This document shows positions 27,701 through 40,336 of a DNA stretch of 64,000 bases, in pieces. The notes under the pieces are model-generated. The model was not told where the DNA came from. It was given only the letters and a program-made list of their open reading frames with translations, and did not search any database. Position numbers and translations under genes: made by a program. This DNA comes from Liolophura sinensis. Its lineage: Eukaryota; Mollusca; Polyplacophora; Chitonida; Chitonidae. The DNA is taken from the NCBI RefSeq assembly GCF_032854445.1, contig NW_027018140.1, positions 1 to 64,000 of the forward strand. The letters are read 5' to 3'. Numbering within the stretch: position 1 is the first letter of the stretch; the number at the start of each line of letters is the position of its first letter.

Positions 27701-28107
27701 GTTGTACTTTTTACAGCAGACTGTATCAAGTACCTTGTGTTTTTCACGTACAAATGGTGTGGTTTTTCTACACGTAGATAAAGACATTGAGATTGTCTTG
27801 GACTTAGAAGTAAGACAATTGCTGGGTGAGTTAAATGGGCTTAGCCCAAAGATTTCAGGTCTTCTGGGCTACCGAAGGGCACATAACTTATAGTCAAAAG
27901 TTGAATATAGTAATGACCAGTCGCGATTGTACAGAGTACAGTGTAGCCGATTTCAATTAACAAAAAGACCAGGCAAAAATGCAAAATTGGAAAAACTGTT
28001 CCAGTGCTGCTGGTAAGAGGCTAATCCGACGTATTTTGTGACGAGAAATCGAATGGTGCAAACCGCGTTGCTCTCCGACCAATACGTTTGGCTGTAGCGA
28101 CAATTGA

Positions 28108-28656
28108 ATGATCATTTATGTCATAATCACGTGCCCAGCAACGGCTCTTACTCCATGAAAACCAGGGAAATTTGCAATTTTTCAACAGCTGCCGATGCCT
28201 GGCTCAATTCCGCATCTTTTGGCACCTTATTCATGTGGGTCTGTGGTTAGTTGTACTTTTTACAGCAGACTGTATCAAGTACCTTGTGTTTTTCACGTAC
28301 AAATGGTGTTGTTTTTCTACACGTAGATAAAGACATTGAGATTGTTTTGGACTTAGAAGTAAGACAATTGCTGGGTGAGTTAAATGGGCTTGGCCGAAAG
28401 ATTTCATGTCTTCTGGGCTACCGAAGGGCACATAACTTATAGTCAAAAGTTGAATATAGTAATGACCAGTCGCGATTGTACAGAGTACAGTGTAGCCGAT
28501 TTCAATTAACAAAAAGACCAGGCAAAAACGCAAAATTGGAAAAATTGTTTCAGTGCTGCTGGTAAGAGGCTAATCCGACGTATTTTGTGACGAGAAATCG
28601 AATGGTGCAAACCGCGTTGCTCTCCGACCAATACTTTTGGCTGTAGCGACAATTGA
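28108..28656 (+). repeat. Monomer type K, exemplar
   Basis: Type K has CTCCATGAAAACC instead of CTCCATGGAAACC, losing the CCATGG palindrome, together with GGTTAGTTGTAC (in most), GGTGTTGTTTTTC and GGCTTGGCCGAAAG. Copies are at 23160, 24262, 28108, 31404, 34149 and 35797. Those at 24262 and 35797 share GTGCACACCGCG and TTATTAATGTGGG and are close relatives 11,535 bp apart. Confidence 0.86.
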
Positions 28657-29205
28657 ATGATCATTTATATCATAATTACGTGCACAGCAACGGCTCTTAC
28701 TCCATGGAAACCAGGGAAATTGGCAATTTTTCAACAGCTGCCGATACCTGGCCCAATTCCGCATCTTTTGGCACCTTATTCATGTGGGTCTGTGGTCAGT
28801 TGTACTTTTTACAGCAGACTGTATCAAGTACCTTGTGTTTTTCACGTACAAATGGTGTGGTTTTTCTACACGTAGATAAAGACATTGAGATTGTCTTGGA
28901 CTTAGAAGTAAGACAATTGCTGGGTGAGTTAAATGGGCTTAGCCCAAAGATTTCATGTCTTCTGGGCTACCGAAGGGCACATAACTTATAGTCAAAAGTT
29001 GAATATAGTAATGACCAGTCGCGATTGTACAGAGTACAGTGTAGCCGATTTCAATTAACAAAAAGACCAGGTAAAAATGCAAAAGTGCGAAAACTGTTCC
29101 AGTGCTGCTGGTAAGAGGCTAATCCGACGTATTTTGTGACGAGAAATCGAATGGTGCAAACCGCGTTGCTCTCCGACCAATACTTTTGGCTGTAGCGACA
29201 ATTGC

Positions 29206-29754
29206 ATAATTATTTATGTTATTATCACGTGCCCAGCAACGGCTCTTACTCCATGGAAACCAGGGAAATTTGCAATTTTTTAACAGCTGCCGATGCCTGG
29301 CTCAATTCCGCATCTTTTGGCACCTTACTGAATTGGGTCAGTGTTCAGTTGTACTTTTTACAGCAGACTGTATCAAGTACCTTGTGTTTATCACGTACAA
29401 ATGGTGTGGTTTTTCTACACGTAGATAAAGACATTGAGATTGTCTTGCACTTAGAAGTAAGACAATTGCTGGGTGAGTTAAATGGGCTTAGCCCAAAAAT
29501 TTCAGGTCTTCTGGGCTACCGAAGGGCACATAACTTATAGTCAAAAGTTGAATATAGTAATGACCAGTCGCGATTGTACAGAGTACAGTGTAGCCGATTT
29601 CAATTAACAAAAAGACCAGGCAAAAATGCAAAAGTGCAAAAACTGTTCCAGTGCTGCTGGTAAGAGGCTAATCCGACGTATTTTGTGACGAGAAATCGAA
29701 TGGTGCAAACCGCGTTGCTCTCCGACCAATACGTTTGGCTGTAGTGACAATTGA
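29206..29754 (+). repeat. Monomer type N, exemplar
   Basis: Type N has GCATAATTATTTATGTTATTATCACGTG in its head, abolishing both the AATGATCATT and TTATG/CATAA dyads, and TTACTGAATTGGGTCAG in the middle. Copies are at 15466, 20961, 21510, 29206 and 32502. The pair at 20961 and 21510 is the only place where two N monomers are adjacent. In four of the five copies the next monomer is V; the exception is 20961, followed by N. Confidence 0.86.
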
Positions 29755-30304
29755 ATGATCATTTATGTCATAATCACGTGCGTAGCAACGGCTCTTACTC
29801 CATGGAAACCAGGGATATTTGCAATTTTTCAACAGCTGCCGATGCCTGTCCCAATTCCGCATCTTTTGGCACCTTATTCATGTGGGTCTGCGGTCAGTTG
29901 TACTTTTTACAGCAGACTGTATCAAGTACCTTGTGTTTTTCACGTACAAATGGTGTGGTTTTTCTACACGTAGATAAAGACATTGAGATTGTCTTGGACT
30001 TAGAAGTAAGACAATTGCTGGGTGAGTTAAATGGGCTTAGCCGAAATATTTTGACGTCTTCTGGGCTACCGAAGGGCACATAACTTATAGTCAAAAGTTG
30101 AATATAGTAATGACCAGTCGCGATTGTACAGAGTACAGTGTAGCCGATTTCAATTAACAAAAAGACAAGGCAAAAATGCAAAAGTGCGAAAACTGTTCCA
30201 GTGCTGCTGGTAAGAGGCTAATCCGACGTATTTTGTGACGAGAAATCGAATGGTGCAAACCGCGTTGCTCTCCGACCAATACGTTTGGCTGTAGCGACAA
30301 TTGA
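29755..30304 (+). repeat. Hybrid monomer V/D
   Basis: The front, through the A at 30,011, is type V (GTGCGTAGC, GTCTGCGGTCAG, CTTGGACTTAGAAGTAAGACAA). From the G at 30,043 the sequence is type D (GGCTTAGCCGAAATATTTTGACG), with the tail of the D monomer at 26459 (GACAAGGC, GTGCGAAAAC). The switch lies in the 31 bases between. This hybrid joins 6-monomer copy A to copy B and is what a single out-of-register exchange between a V and a D monomer would leave. Confidence 0.88.
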
Positions 30305-33300
30305 ATGACCATTTATGTCATAATCACGTGCCCAGCAACGACTCTTACTCCATGGAAACCAGGGAAATTTGCAATTTTTCAACAGCTGCCGATGCCTGTC
30401 TCAATTCCGCATCTTTTGGCACCTTACTGAATTGGGTCAGTGTTCAGTTGTACTTTTTACAGCAGACTGTATCAAGTACCTTGTGTTTATCACGTACAAA
30501 TGGTGTGGTTTTTCTACACGTAGATAAAGACATTGAGATTGTCTTGCACTTAGAAGTAAGGCAATTGCTGGGTGAGTTAAATGGGCTTAGCCGAAATATT
30601 TTGACGTCTTCTGGGCTACCGAAGGGCACATAACTTATAGTCAAAAGTTGAATATAGTAATGACCAGTCGCGATTGTATAGAGTACAGTGTAGCCGATTT
30701 CAATTAACAAAAATACCAGGCAAAAATGCAAAAGTGGAAAAACTGTTCCAGTGCTGCTGGTAAGAGGCTAATCCGACGTATTTTGTGACGAGAAATCGAA
30801 TGGTGCAAACCGCGTTGCTCTCCGACCAATACTTTTGGCTGTAGCGACAATTCAATGATCATTGATGTCATAATCACGTGCCCAGCAACGGCTCTTACTC
30901 CATGGAAACCAGGGATATTTGCAATATTTTAACAGCTGCCGATGCCTGGCCCAATTCCGCATCTTTTGGCACCTTATAAATGTGGGTCAGTGTTTAGTTG
31001 TACTTTTTACAGCAGACTGTATCAAGTACCTTGTGTTTTTTATGTACAAATGGTGTGGTTTTTCTACACGTAGATAAAGACATTGAGATTGTCTTGGACT
31101 TAGAAGTAAGACAATTGCTGGGTGAGTTAAATGGGCTTAGCCCAAAGATTTCAGGTCTTCTGGGCTACCGAAGGGCACATAACTTATAGTCAAAAGTTGA
31201 ATATAGTAATGACCAGTCGCGATTGTACAGAGTACAGTGTAGCCGATTTCAATTAACAAAAAGACCAGGCAAAAATGCAAAATTGGAAAAACTGTTCCAG
31301 TGCTGCTGGTAAGAGGCTAATCCGACGTATTTTGTGACGAGAAATCGAATGGTGCAAACCGCGTTGCTCTCCGACCAATACGTTTGGCTGTAGCGACAAT
31401 TGAATGATCATTTATGTCATAATCACGTGCCCAGCAACGGCTCTTACTCCATGAAAACCAGGGAAATTTGCAATTTTTCAACAGCTGCCGATGCCTGGCT
31501 CAATTCCGCATCTTTTGGCACCTTATTCATGTGGGTCTGTGGTTAGTTGTACTTTTTACAGCAGACTGTATCAAGTACCTTGTGTTTTTCACGTACAAAT
31601 GGTGTTGTTTTTCTACACGTAGATAAAGACATTGAGATTGTTTTGGACTTAGAAGTAAGACAATTGCTGGGTGAGTTAAATGGGCTTGGCCGAAAGATTT
31701 CATGTCTTCTGGGCTACCGAAGGGCACATAACTTATAGTCAAAAGTTGAATATAGTAATGACCAGTCGCGATTGTACAGAGTACAGTGTAGCCGATTTCA
31801 ATTAACAAAAAGACCAGGCAAAAACGCAAAATTGGAAAAATTGTTTCAGTGCTGCTGGTAAGAGGCTAATCCGACGTATTTTGTGACGAGAAATCGAATG
31901 GTGCAAACCGCGTTGCTCTCCGACCAATACTTTTGGCTGTAGCGACAATTGAATGATCATTTATATCATAATTACGTGCACAGCAACGGCTCTTACTCCA
32001 TGGAAACCAGGGAAATTGGCAATTTTTCAACAGCTGCCGATACCTGGCCCAATTCCGCATCTTTTGGCACCTTATTCATGTGGGTCTGTGGTCAGTTGTA
32101 CTTTTTACAGCAGACTGTATCAAGTACCTTGTGTTTTTCACGTACAAATGGTGTGGTTTTTCTACACGTAGATAAAGACATTGAGATTGTCTTGGACTTA
32201 GAAGTAAGACAATTGCTGGGTGAGTTAAATGGGCTTAGCCCAAAGATTTGACGTCTTCTGGGCTACCGAAGGGCACATAACTTATAGTCAAAAGTTGAAT
32301 ATAGTAATGACCAGTCGCGATTGTACAGAGTACAGTGTAGCCGATTTCAATTAACAAAAAGACCAGGTAAAAATGCAAAAGTGCGAAAACTGTTCCAGTG
32401 CTGCTGGTAAGAGGCTAATCCGACGTATTTTGTGACGAGAAATCGAATGGTGCAAACCGCGTTGCTCTCCGACCAATACTTTTGGCTGTAGCGACAATTG
32501 CATAATTATTTATGTTATTATCACGTGCCCAGCAACGGCTCTTACTCCATGGAAACCAGGGAAATTTGCAATTTTTTAACAGCTGCCGATGCCTGTCTCA
32601 ATTCCGCATCTTTTGGCACCTTACTGAATTGGGTCAGTGTTCAGTTGTACTTTTTACAGCAGACTGTATCAAGTACCTTGTGTTTATCACGTACAAATGG
32701 TGTGGTTTTTCTACACGTAGATAAAGACATTGAGATTATCTTGCACTTAGAAGTAAGACAATTGCTGGGTGAGTTAAATGGGCTTAGCCCAAAATTTTCA
32801 GGTCTTCTGGGCTACCGAAGGGCACATAACTTATAGTCAAAAGTTGAATATAGTAATGACCAGTCGCGATTGTACAGAGTACAGTGTAGCCGATTTCAAT
32901 TAACAAAAAGACCAGGCAAAAATGCAAAAGTGCAAAAACTGTTCCAGTGCTGCTGGTAAGAGGCTAATCCGACGTATTTTGTGACGAGAAATCGAATGGT
33001 GCAAACCGCGTTGCTCTCCGACCAATACGTTTGGCTGTAGTGACAATTGAATGATCATTTATGTCATAATCACGTGCGTAGCAACGGCTCTTACTCCATG
33101 GAAACCAGGGATATTTGCAATTTTTCAACAGCTGCCGATGCCTGTCCCAATTCCGCATCTTTTGGCACCTTATTCATGTGGGTCTGCGGTCAGTTGTACT
33201 TTTTACAGCAGACTGTATCAAGTACCTTGTGTTTTTCACGTACAAATGGTGTGGTTTTTCTACACGTAGATAAAGACATTGAGATTGTCTTGGACTTAGA

Positions 33301-33599
33301 AGTAAGACAATTGCTGGGTGAGTTAAATGGGCTTAGCCCAAAGATTTCAGGTCTTCTGGGCTACCGAAGGGCACATAACTTATAGTCAAAAGTTGAATAT
33401 AGTAATGACCAGTCGCGATTGTACAGAGTACAGTGTAGCCGATTTCAATTAACAAAAAGACCAGGCAAAAATGCAAAAGTGGAAAAACTGTTCCAGTGCT
33501 GCTGGTAAGAGGCTAATCCGACGTATTTTGTGACGAGAAATCGAATGGTGCAAACCGCGTTGCTCTCCGACCAATACTTTTGGCTGTAGCGACAATTCA
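30305..33599 (+). repeat. 6-monomer HOR copy B (D-C-K-T-N-V)
   Basis: This repeats copy A at an offset of 3,296. Differences include GTGTTTTTTATG in the C monomer (near 31,036) against GTGTTTTTCACG, ATTTGACGTC against ATTTCATGTC in the T tail, and GCCTGTCTC, GAGATTATC and AAAATTTTCAGG in the N monomer. Its V monomer (33051) is complete, unlike the hybrid that ends copy A. Confidence 0.9.
33051..33599 (+). repeat. Monomer type V, exemplar
   Basis: Type V has CACGTGCGTAGC in its head and TTATTCATGTGGGTCTG, often with the variant GGTCTGCGGTCAG. Copies are at 9974, 16016, 22061, 29755 (front only) and 33051. Except for 9974, each follows an N monomer, so N-V is a stable pair that moved as a unit. 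Confidence 0.84.
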
Positions 33600-34148
33600 A
33601 TGATCATTGATGTCATAATCACGTGCCCAGCAACGGCTCTTACTCCATGGAAACCAGGGATATTTGCAATATTTTAACAGCTGCCGATGCCTGGCCCAAT
33701 TCCGCATCTTTTGGCACCTTATAAATGTGGGTCAGTGTTTAGTTGTACTTTTTACAGCAGGCTGTATCAAGTACCTTGTGTTTTTTATGTACAAATGGTG
33801 TGGTTTTTCTACACGTAGATAAAGACATTGAGATTGTCTTGGACTTAGAAGTAAGACAATTGCTGGGTGAGTTAAATGGGCTTAGCCCAAAGATTTCAGG
33901 TCTTCTGGGCTACCGAAGGGCACATAACTTATAGTCAAAAGTTGAATATAGTAATGACCAGTCGCGATTGTACAGAGTACAGTGTAGCCGATTTCAATTA
34001 ACAAAAAGACCAGGCAAAAATGCAAAATTGGAAATACTGTTCCAGTGCTGCTGGTAAGAGGCTAATCCGACGTATTTTGTGAGGAGAAATCGAATGGTGC
34101 AAACCGCGTTGCTCTCCGACCAATACGTTTGGCTGTAGCGACAATTGA
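33600..34148 (+). repeat. Monomer type C, exemplar
   Basis: Type C has AATTCAATGATCATTGATG in its head, extending the central palindrome to 12 bp (CAATGATCATTG). A subtype adds GCAATATTTTAAC, TTATAAATGTGGGTCAG and GTGTTTAGTTG. C heads are at 2838, 4484, 6679, 13819, 14917, 18764, 19862, 22611 (CAATGATCATTTATG), 27559, 30855, 33600, 40195, 40744, 51175, 53372 and 62698. In 40195, 51175, 53372 and 62698 the ATGATC is ATAATC. Confidence 0.85.
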
Positions 34149-35246
34149 ATGATCATTTATGTCATAATCACGTGCCCAGCAACGGCTCTTACTCCATGAA
34201 AACCAGGGAAATTTGCAATTTTTCAACAGCTGCCGATGCCTGGCTCAATTCCGCATCTTTTGGCACCTTATTCATGTGGGTCTGTGGTTAGTTGTACTTT
34301 TTACAGCAGACTGTATCAAGTACCTTTTTTTTTTCATGTACAAATGGTGTTGTTTTTCTACACGTAGACAAAGACATTGAGATTGTCTTGGACTTAGAAG
34401 TAAGACAATTGCTGGGTGAGTTAAATGGGCTTGGCCGAAAGATTTTATGTCTTCTGGGCTACCGAAGGGCACATAACTTATAGTCAAAAGTTGAATATAG
34501 TAATGACCAGTCGCGATTGTACAGAGTACAGTGTAGCCGATTTCAATTAACAAAAAGACCAGGCAAAAACGCAAAATTGGAAAAATTGTTTCAGTGCTGC
34601 TGGTAAGAGGCTAATCCGACGTATTTTGTGACGAGAAATCGAATGGTGCAAACCGCGTTGCTCTCCGACCAATACTTTTGGCTGTAGCGACAATTGAATG
34701 ATCATTTATGTCATAATTACGTGCACAGCAACGGCTCTTACTCCATGGAAACCAGGGAAATTGGCAATTTTTCAACAGCTGCCGATACCTGGCCCAATTC
34801 CGCATCTTTTGGCACCTTATTCATGTGGGTCTGTGGTTAGTTGTACTTTTTACAGCAGACTGTATCAAGTACCTTGTGTTTTTCATGTACAAATGGTGTG
34901 GTTTTTCTACACGTAGATAAAGACATTGAGATTGTCTTGGACTTAGAAGTAAGACAATTGCTGGGTGAGTTAAATGGGCTTAGCCCAAAGATTTGACGTC
35001 TTCTGGGCTACCGAAGGGCACATAACTTATAGTCAAAAGTTGAATATAGTAATGACCAGTCGCGATTGTACAGAGTACAGTGTAGCCGATTTCAATTAAC
35101 AAAAAGACCAGGCAAAAATGCAAAAGTGCGAAAACTGTTCCAGTGCTGCTGGTAAGAGGCTAATCCGACGTATTTTGTGACGAGAAATCGAATGGTGCAA
35201 ACCGCGTTGCTCTCCGACCAATACTTTTGGCTGTAGCGACAATTGA
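33600..35246 (+). repeat. 6-monomer HOR partial copy C (C-K-T), D missing
   Basis: Monomers at 33600, 34149 and 34698 match 30855, 31404 and 31953 at an offset of 2,745, exactly one monomer less than the 3,296 HOR period. The D monomer expected between V (33051) and C (33600) is absent. After the T monomer a D monomer (35247) and a K monomer (35797) follow instead of N and V, so the HOR run ends here. Confidence 0.87.
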
Positions 35247-35796
35247 ATGACCATTTATGTCATAATCACGTGCCCAGCAACGACTCTTACTCCATGGAAA
35301 CCAGGGAAATTTGCAATTTTTCAACAGCTGCCGATGCCTGTCTCAATTCCGCATCTTTTGGCACCTTACTGAAGTGGGTCAGTGTTCAGTTGTACTTTTT
35401 ACAGCAGACTGTATCAAGTACCTTGTGTTTATCACGTACAAATGGTGTGGTTTTTCTACACGTAGATAAAGACATTGAGATTGTCTTGCACTTAGAAGTA
35501 AGGCAATTGCTGGGTGAGTTAAATGGGCTTAGCCGAAATATTTTGACGTCTTCTGGGCTACCGAAGGGCACATAACTTATAGTCAAAAGTTGAATATAGT
35601 AATGACCAGTCGCGATTGTATAGAGTACAGTGTAGCCGATTTCAATTAACAAAAATACCAGGCAAAAATGCAAAAGTGGAAAAACTGTTCCAGTGCTGCT
35701 GGTAAGAGGCTAATCCGACGTATTTTGTGACGAGAAATCGAATGGTGCACACCGCGTTGCTCTCCGACCAATACGTTTGGCTGTAGCGACAATTGA

Positions 35797-36345
35797 ATGA
35801 TCATTTATGTCATAATCACGTGCCCAGCAACGGCTCTTACTCCATGAAAACCAGGGAAATTTGCAATTTTTCAACAGCTGCCGATGCCTGGCTCAATTCC
35901 GCATCTTTTGGCACCTTATTAATGTGGGTCTGTGGTCAGTTGTACTTTTTACAGCAGACTGTATCAAGTACCTTGTGTTTTTCACGTACAAATGGTGTTG
36001 TTTTTCTACACGTAGATAAAGACATTGAGATTGTTTTGGACTTAGAAGTAAGACAATTGCTGGGTGAGTTAAATGGGCTTGGCCGAAAGTTTTCATGTCT
36101 TCTGGGCTACCGAAGGGCACATAACTTATAGTCAAAAGTTGAATATAGTAATGACCAGTCGCGATTGTACAGAGTACAGTGTAGCCGATTTCAATTAACA
36201 AAAAGACCAGGCAAAAATGCAAAAGTGCGAAAACTGTTCCAGTGCTGTTGGTAAGAGGCTAATCCGACGTATTTTGTGACGAGAAATCGAATGGTGCAAA
36301 CCGCGTTGCTCTCCGACCAATACTTTTGGCTGTAGCGACAATTGA
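35797..36345 (+). repeat. Hybrid monomer K/T (one-monomer deletion)
   Basis: The front equals the K monomer at 24262 (GTGCACACCGCG upstream, TTATTAATGTGGG, GTTTTGGAC). The tail equals that of the T monomer at 24810 (GTGCGAAAACTG and GTGCTGTTGGTAAG near 36,243 against 25,257). A D monomer follows in both places. It looks like K and T fused with loss of one monomer length. Confidence 0.72.
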
Positions 36346-38375
36346 ATGACCATTTATGTCATAATCACGTGCCCAGCAACGACTCTTACTCCATGGAAAC
36401 CAGGGAAATTTGCAATTTTTCAACAGCTGCCGATGCCTGTCTCAATTCCGCATCTTTTGGCACCTTACTGAAGGTGGTCAGTGTTCAGTTGTACTTTTTA
36501 CAGCAGACTGTATCAAGTACCTTGTGTTTATCACGTACAAATGGTGTGGTTTTTCTACACGTAGATAAAGACATTGAGATTGTCTTGCACTTAGAAGTAA
36601 GGCAATTGCTGGGTGAGGTTAAATGGGCTTAGCCGAAATATTTTGACGTCTTCTGGGCTACCGAAGGGCACATAACTTATAGTCAAAAGTTGAATATAGT
36701 AATGACCAGTCGCGATTGTACAGAGTACAGTGTAGCCGATTTCAATTAACAAAAAGACCAGGCAAAAATGCAAAAGTGCGAAAACTGTTCCAGTGCTGCT
36801 GGTAAGAGGCTAATCCGACGTATTTTGTGACGAGAAATCGAATGGTGCAAACCGCGTTGCTCTCCGACCAATACGTTTGGCTGTAGCGACAATTGAATGA
36901 CCATTTAAGTCATAATCACGTGCCCAGCAACGACTCTTACTCCATGGAAACCAGGGAAATTTGCAATTTTTCAACAGCTGCCGATGCCTGTCTCAATTCC
37001 GCATCTTTTGGCACCTTACTGAAGTGGGTCAGTGTTCAGTTGTACTTTTTACAGCAGACTGTATCAAGTACCTTGTGTTTATCACGTACAAATGGTGTGG
37101 TTTTTCTACACGTAGATAAAGACATTGAGATTGTCTTGCACTTAGAAGTAAGGCAATTGCTGGGTGAGTTAAATGGGCTTAGCCGAAATATTTTGACGTC
37201 TTCTGGGCTACCGAAGGGCACATAACTTATAGTCAAAAGTTGAATATAGTAATGACCAGTCGCGATTGTACAGAGTACAGTGTAGCCGATTTCAATTAAC
37301 AAAAAGGCCAGGCAAAAATGCAAAATTGGAAAAACTGTTCCAGTGCTGCTGGTAAGAGGCTAATCCGACGTATTTTGTGACGAGAAATCGAATGGTGCAA
37401 ACCGCGTTGCTCTCCGACCAATACTTTTGCCTGTAGCGACAATTGAATGATCATTTATGTCATAATCACGTGAACAGCAACGGCTCTTACTCCATGGAAA
37501 CCAGGGATATTTGCAATTTTTCAACAGCTGCCGATGCCTGTCTCAATTCCGCATCTTTTGGCACCTTACTGAAGTGAGTCAGTGTTCAGTTGTACTTTTT
37601 ACAGCAGACTGTATCAAGTACCTTGTGTTTTTCATGTACAAATGGTGTGGTTTTTATACACGTAGATAAAGACATTGAGATTGTCTTGGACTTAGAAGTA
37701 AAACAATTGCTGGGTGAGTTAAATGGGCTTAGCCCTAAGATTTCAGGTCTTCTGGGCTACCGAAGGGCACATAACTTATAGTCAAAAGTTGAATATAGTA
37801 ATGACCAGTCGCGATTGTACAGAGTACAGTGTAGCCGATTTCAATTAACAAAAAGACCAGGCAAAAATGCAAAAGTGGAAAAACTGTTCCAGTGCTGCTG
37901 GTAAGAGGCTAATCCGACGTATTTTGTGACGAGAAATCGAATGGTGCAAACCGCGTTGCTCTCCGACCAATACTTTTGGCTGTAGTGACAAGTGAATGAT
38001 CATTTATGTCATAATCACGTGCCCAGCAACGGCTCTTACTCCATGGAAACCAGGGATATTTGCAATTTTTCAACAGCTGCCGATGCCTGGCTCAATTCCG
38101 CATCTTTTGGCACCTTATTCATGTGGGTCTGTGGTCAGTTGTACTTTTTACAGCAGACTGTATCAAGTACCTTGTGTTTTTCACGTACAAATGGTGTTGT
38201 TTTTCTACACGTAGATAAAGACATTGAGATTGTCTTGCACTTAGAAGTAAGACAATTGCTGGGTGAGTTAAATGGGCTTGGCCCAAAGATTTCAGGTCTT
38301 CTGGGCTACCGAAGGGCACATAACTTATAGTCAAAAGTTGAATATAGTAATGACCAGTCGCGATTGTACAGAGTA

Positions 38376-40336
38376 CAGTGTAGCCGATTTCAACTAACAA
38401 AAAGACCAGGCAAAAATGCAAAAGTGGAAAAACTGTTCCAGTGCTGCTGGTAAGAGGCTAATCCGACGTATTTTGTGACGAGAAATCGAATGGTGCAATC
38501 CGCGTTGCTCTCCGACCAATACGTTTGGCTGTAGCGACAATTGAATGATCATTTATGTCATAATCACGTGCCCAGCAACGGCTCTTACTCCATGGAAACC
38601 AGGGAAATTTGCAATTTTTCAACAGCTGCCGATGCCTGGCTCAATTCCGCATCTTTTGGCACCTTATTCATGTGGGTCTGTGGTCAGTTGTACTTTTTAC
38701 AGCAGACTGTATCAAGTACCTTGTGTTTTTTCACGTACAAATGGTGTGGTTTTTCTACACGTAGATAAAGACATTGAGATTGTCTTGGACTTAGAAGTAA
38801 GACAATTGCTGGGTGAGTTAAATGGGCTTAGCCCAAAGATTTGACGTCTTCAGGGCTACCGAAGGGCACATAACTTATAGTCAAAAGTTGAATATAGTAA
38901 TGACCAGTCGCGATTGTACAGAGTACAGTGTAGCCGATTTCAATTAACAAAAAGACCAGGCAAAAATGCAAAAGTGCGAAAACTGTTCCAGTGCTGCTGG
39001 TAAGAGGCTAATCCGACGTATTTTGTGACGAGAAATCGAATGGTGCAAACCGCGTTGCTCTCCGACCAATACTTTTGGCTGTAGCGACAATTGAATGACC
39101 ATTTATGTCATAATCACGTGCCCAGCAACGACTCTTACTCCATGGAAACCAGGGAAATTTGCAATTTTTCAACAGCTGCCGATGCCTGTCTCAATTCCGC
39201 ATCTTTTGGCACCTTACTGAAGTGGGTCAGTGTTCAGTTGTACTTTTTACAGCAGACTGTATCAAGTACCTTGTGTTTATCACGTACAAATGGTGTGGTT
39301 TTTCTACACGTAGATAAAGACATTGAGATTGTCTTGCACTTAGAAGTAAGGCAATTGCTGTGTGAGTTAAATGGGCTTAGCCGAAATATTTTGACGTCTT
39401 CTGGGCTACCGAAGGGCACATAACTTATAGTCAAAAGTTGAATATAGTAATGACCAGTCGCGATTGTACAGAGTACAGTGTAGCCGATTTCAATTAACAA
39501 AAAGACAAGGCAAAAATGCAAAAGTGCGAAAACTGTTCCGGTGCTGCTGGTAAGAGGCTAATCCGACGTATTTTGTGACGAGAAATCGAATGGTGCAAAC
39601 CGCGTTGCTCTCCGACCAATACGTTTGGCTGTAGCGACAATTGAATGACCATTTATGTCATAATCACGTGCCCAGCAACGGCTCTTACTCCATGGAAACC
39701 AGGGAAATTTGCAATTTTTCAACAGCTGCCGATGCCTGTCTCAATTCCGCATCTTTTGGCACCTTACTGAATTGGGTCAGTGTTCAGTTGTACTTTTTAC
39801 AGCAGACTGTATCAAGTACCTTGTGTTTATCACGTACAAATGGTGTGGTTTTTCTACACGTAGATAAAGACATTGAGATTGTCTTGCACTTAGAAGTAAG
39901 GCAATTGCTGGGTGAGTTAAATGGGCTTAGCCGAAATATTTTGACGTCTTCTGGGCTACCGAAGGGCACATAACTTATAGTCAAAAGTTGAATATAGTAA
40001 TGACCAGTCGCGATTGTATAGAGTACAGTGTAGCCGATTTCAATTAACAAAAATACCAGGCAAAAATGCAAAAGTGGAAAAACTGTTCCAGTGCTGCTGG
40101 TAAGAGGCTAATCCGACGTATTTTGTGACGAGAAATCGAATGGTGCAAACCGCGTTGCTCTCCGACCAATACTTTTGGCTGTAGCGACAATTCAATAATC
40201 ATTGATGTCATAATCACGTGCCCAGCAACGGCTCTTACTCCATGGAAACCAGGGATATTTGCAATATTTTAACAGCTGCCGATGCCTGGCCCAATTCCGC
40301 ATCTTTTGGCACCTTATAAATGTGATTCAGTGTTTA
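38376..40336 (+). repeat. Long-range duplicated block, right copy
   Basis: Partner of 25,740-27,700. It differs by GCAATCCGCG at the first monomer (left copy AAACCGCG), TTATTCATGTGG against TTATTCACGTGG, and CAACGGCTC in the monomer at 39645 where the left copy has the D-type CAACGACTC. It ends in the C monomer at 40195, which has an ATA in place of ATG in its dyad and TGTGATTCAG near 40,321. Confidence 0.78.

Larger units (their letters stand above)
27009..30304 (+). repeat. 6-monomer HOR copy A (D-C-K-T-N-V)
   Basis: Monomers at 27009, 27559, 28108, 28657, 29206 and 29755 recur one by one 3,296 bp later. Markers are ACAAAAATACCAGG in the D tail, GCAATATTTTAAC in C, CTCCATGAAAACC in K, TATATCATAATTACGTGC in T, GCATAATTATTTATG in N and CACGTGCGTAGC in V. 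The last monomer (29755) is V at the front and D at the back (see hybrid entry), and a complete D monomer follows at 30305. Confidence 0.9.

Noticed and set aside
39645-40194. Hybrid status for the D monomer with a CAACGGCTC head
   Set aside because: Only one site (G instead of A) departs from type D, which a single point change could explain, so it was not called a hybrid.
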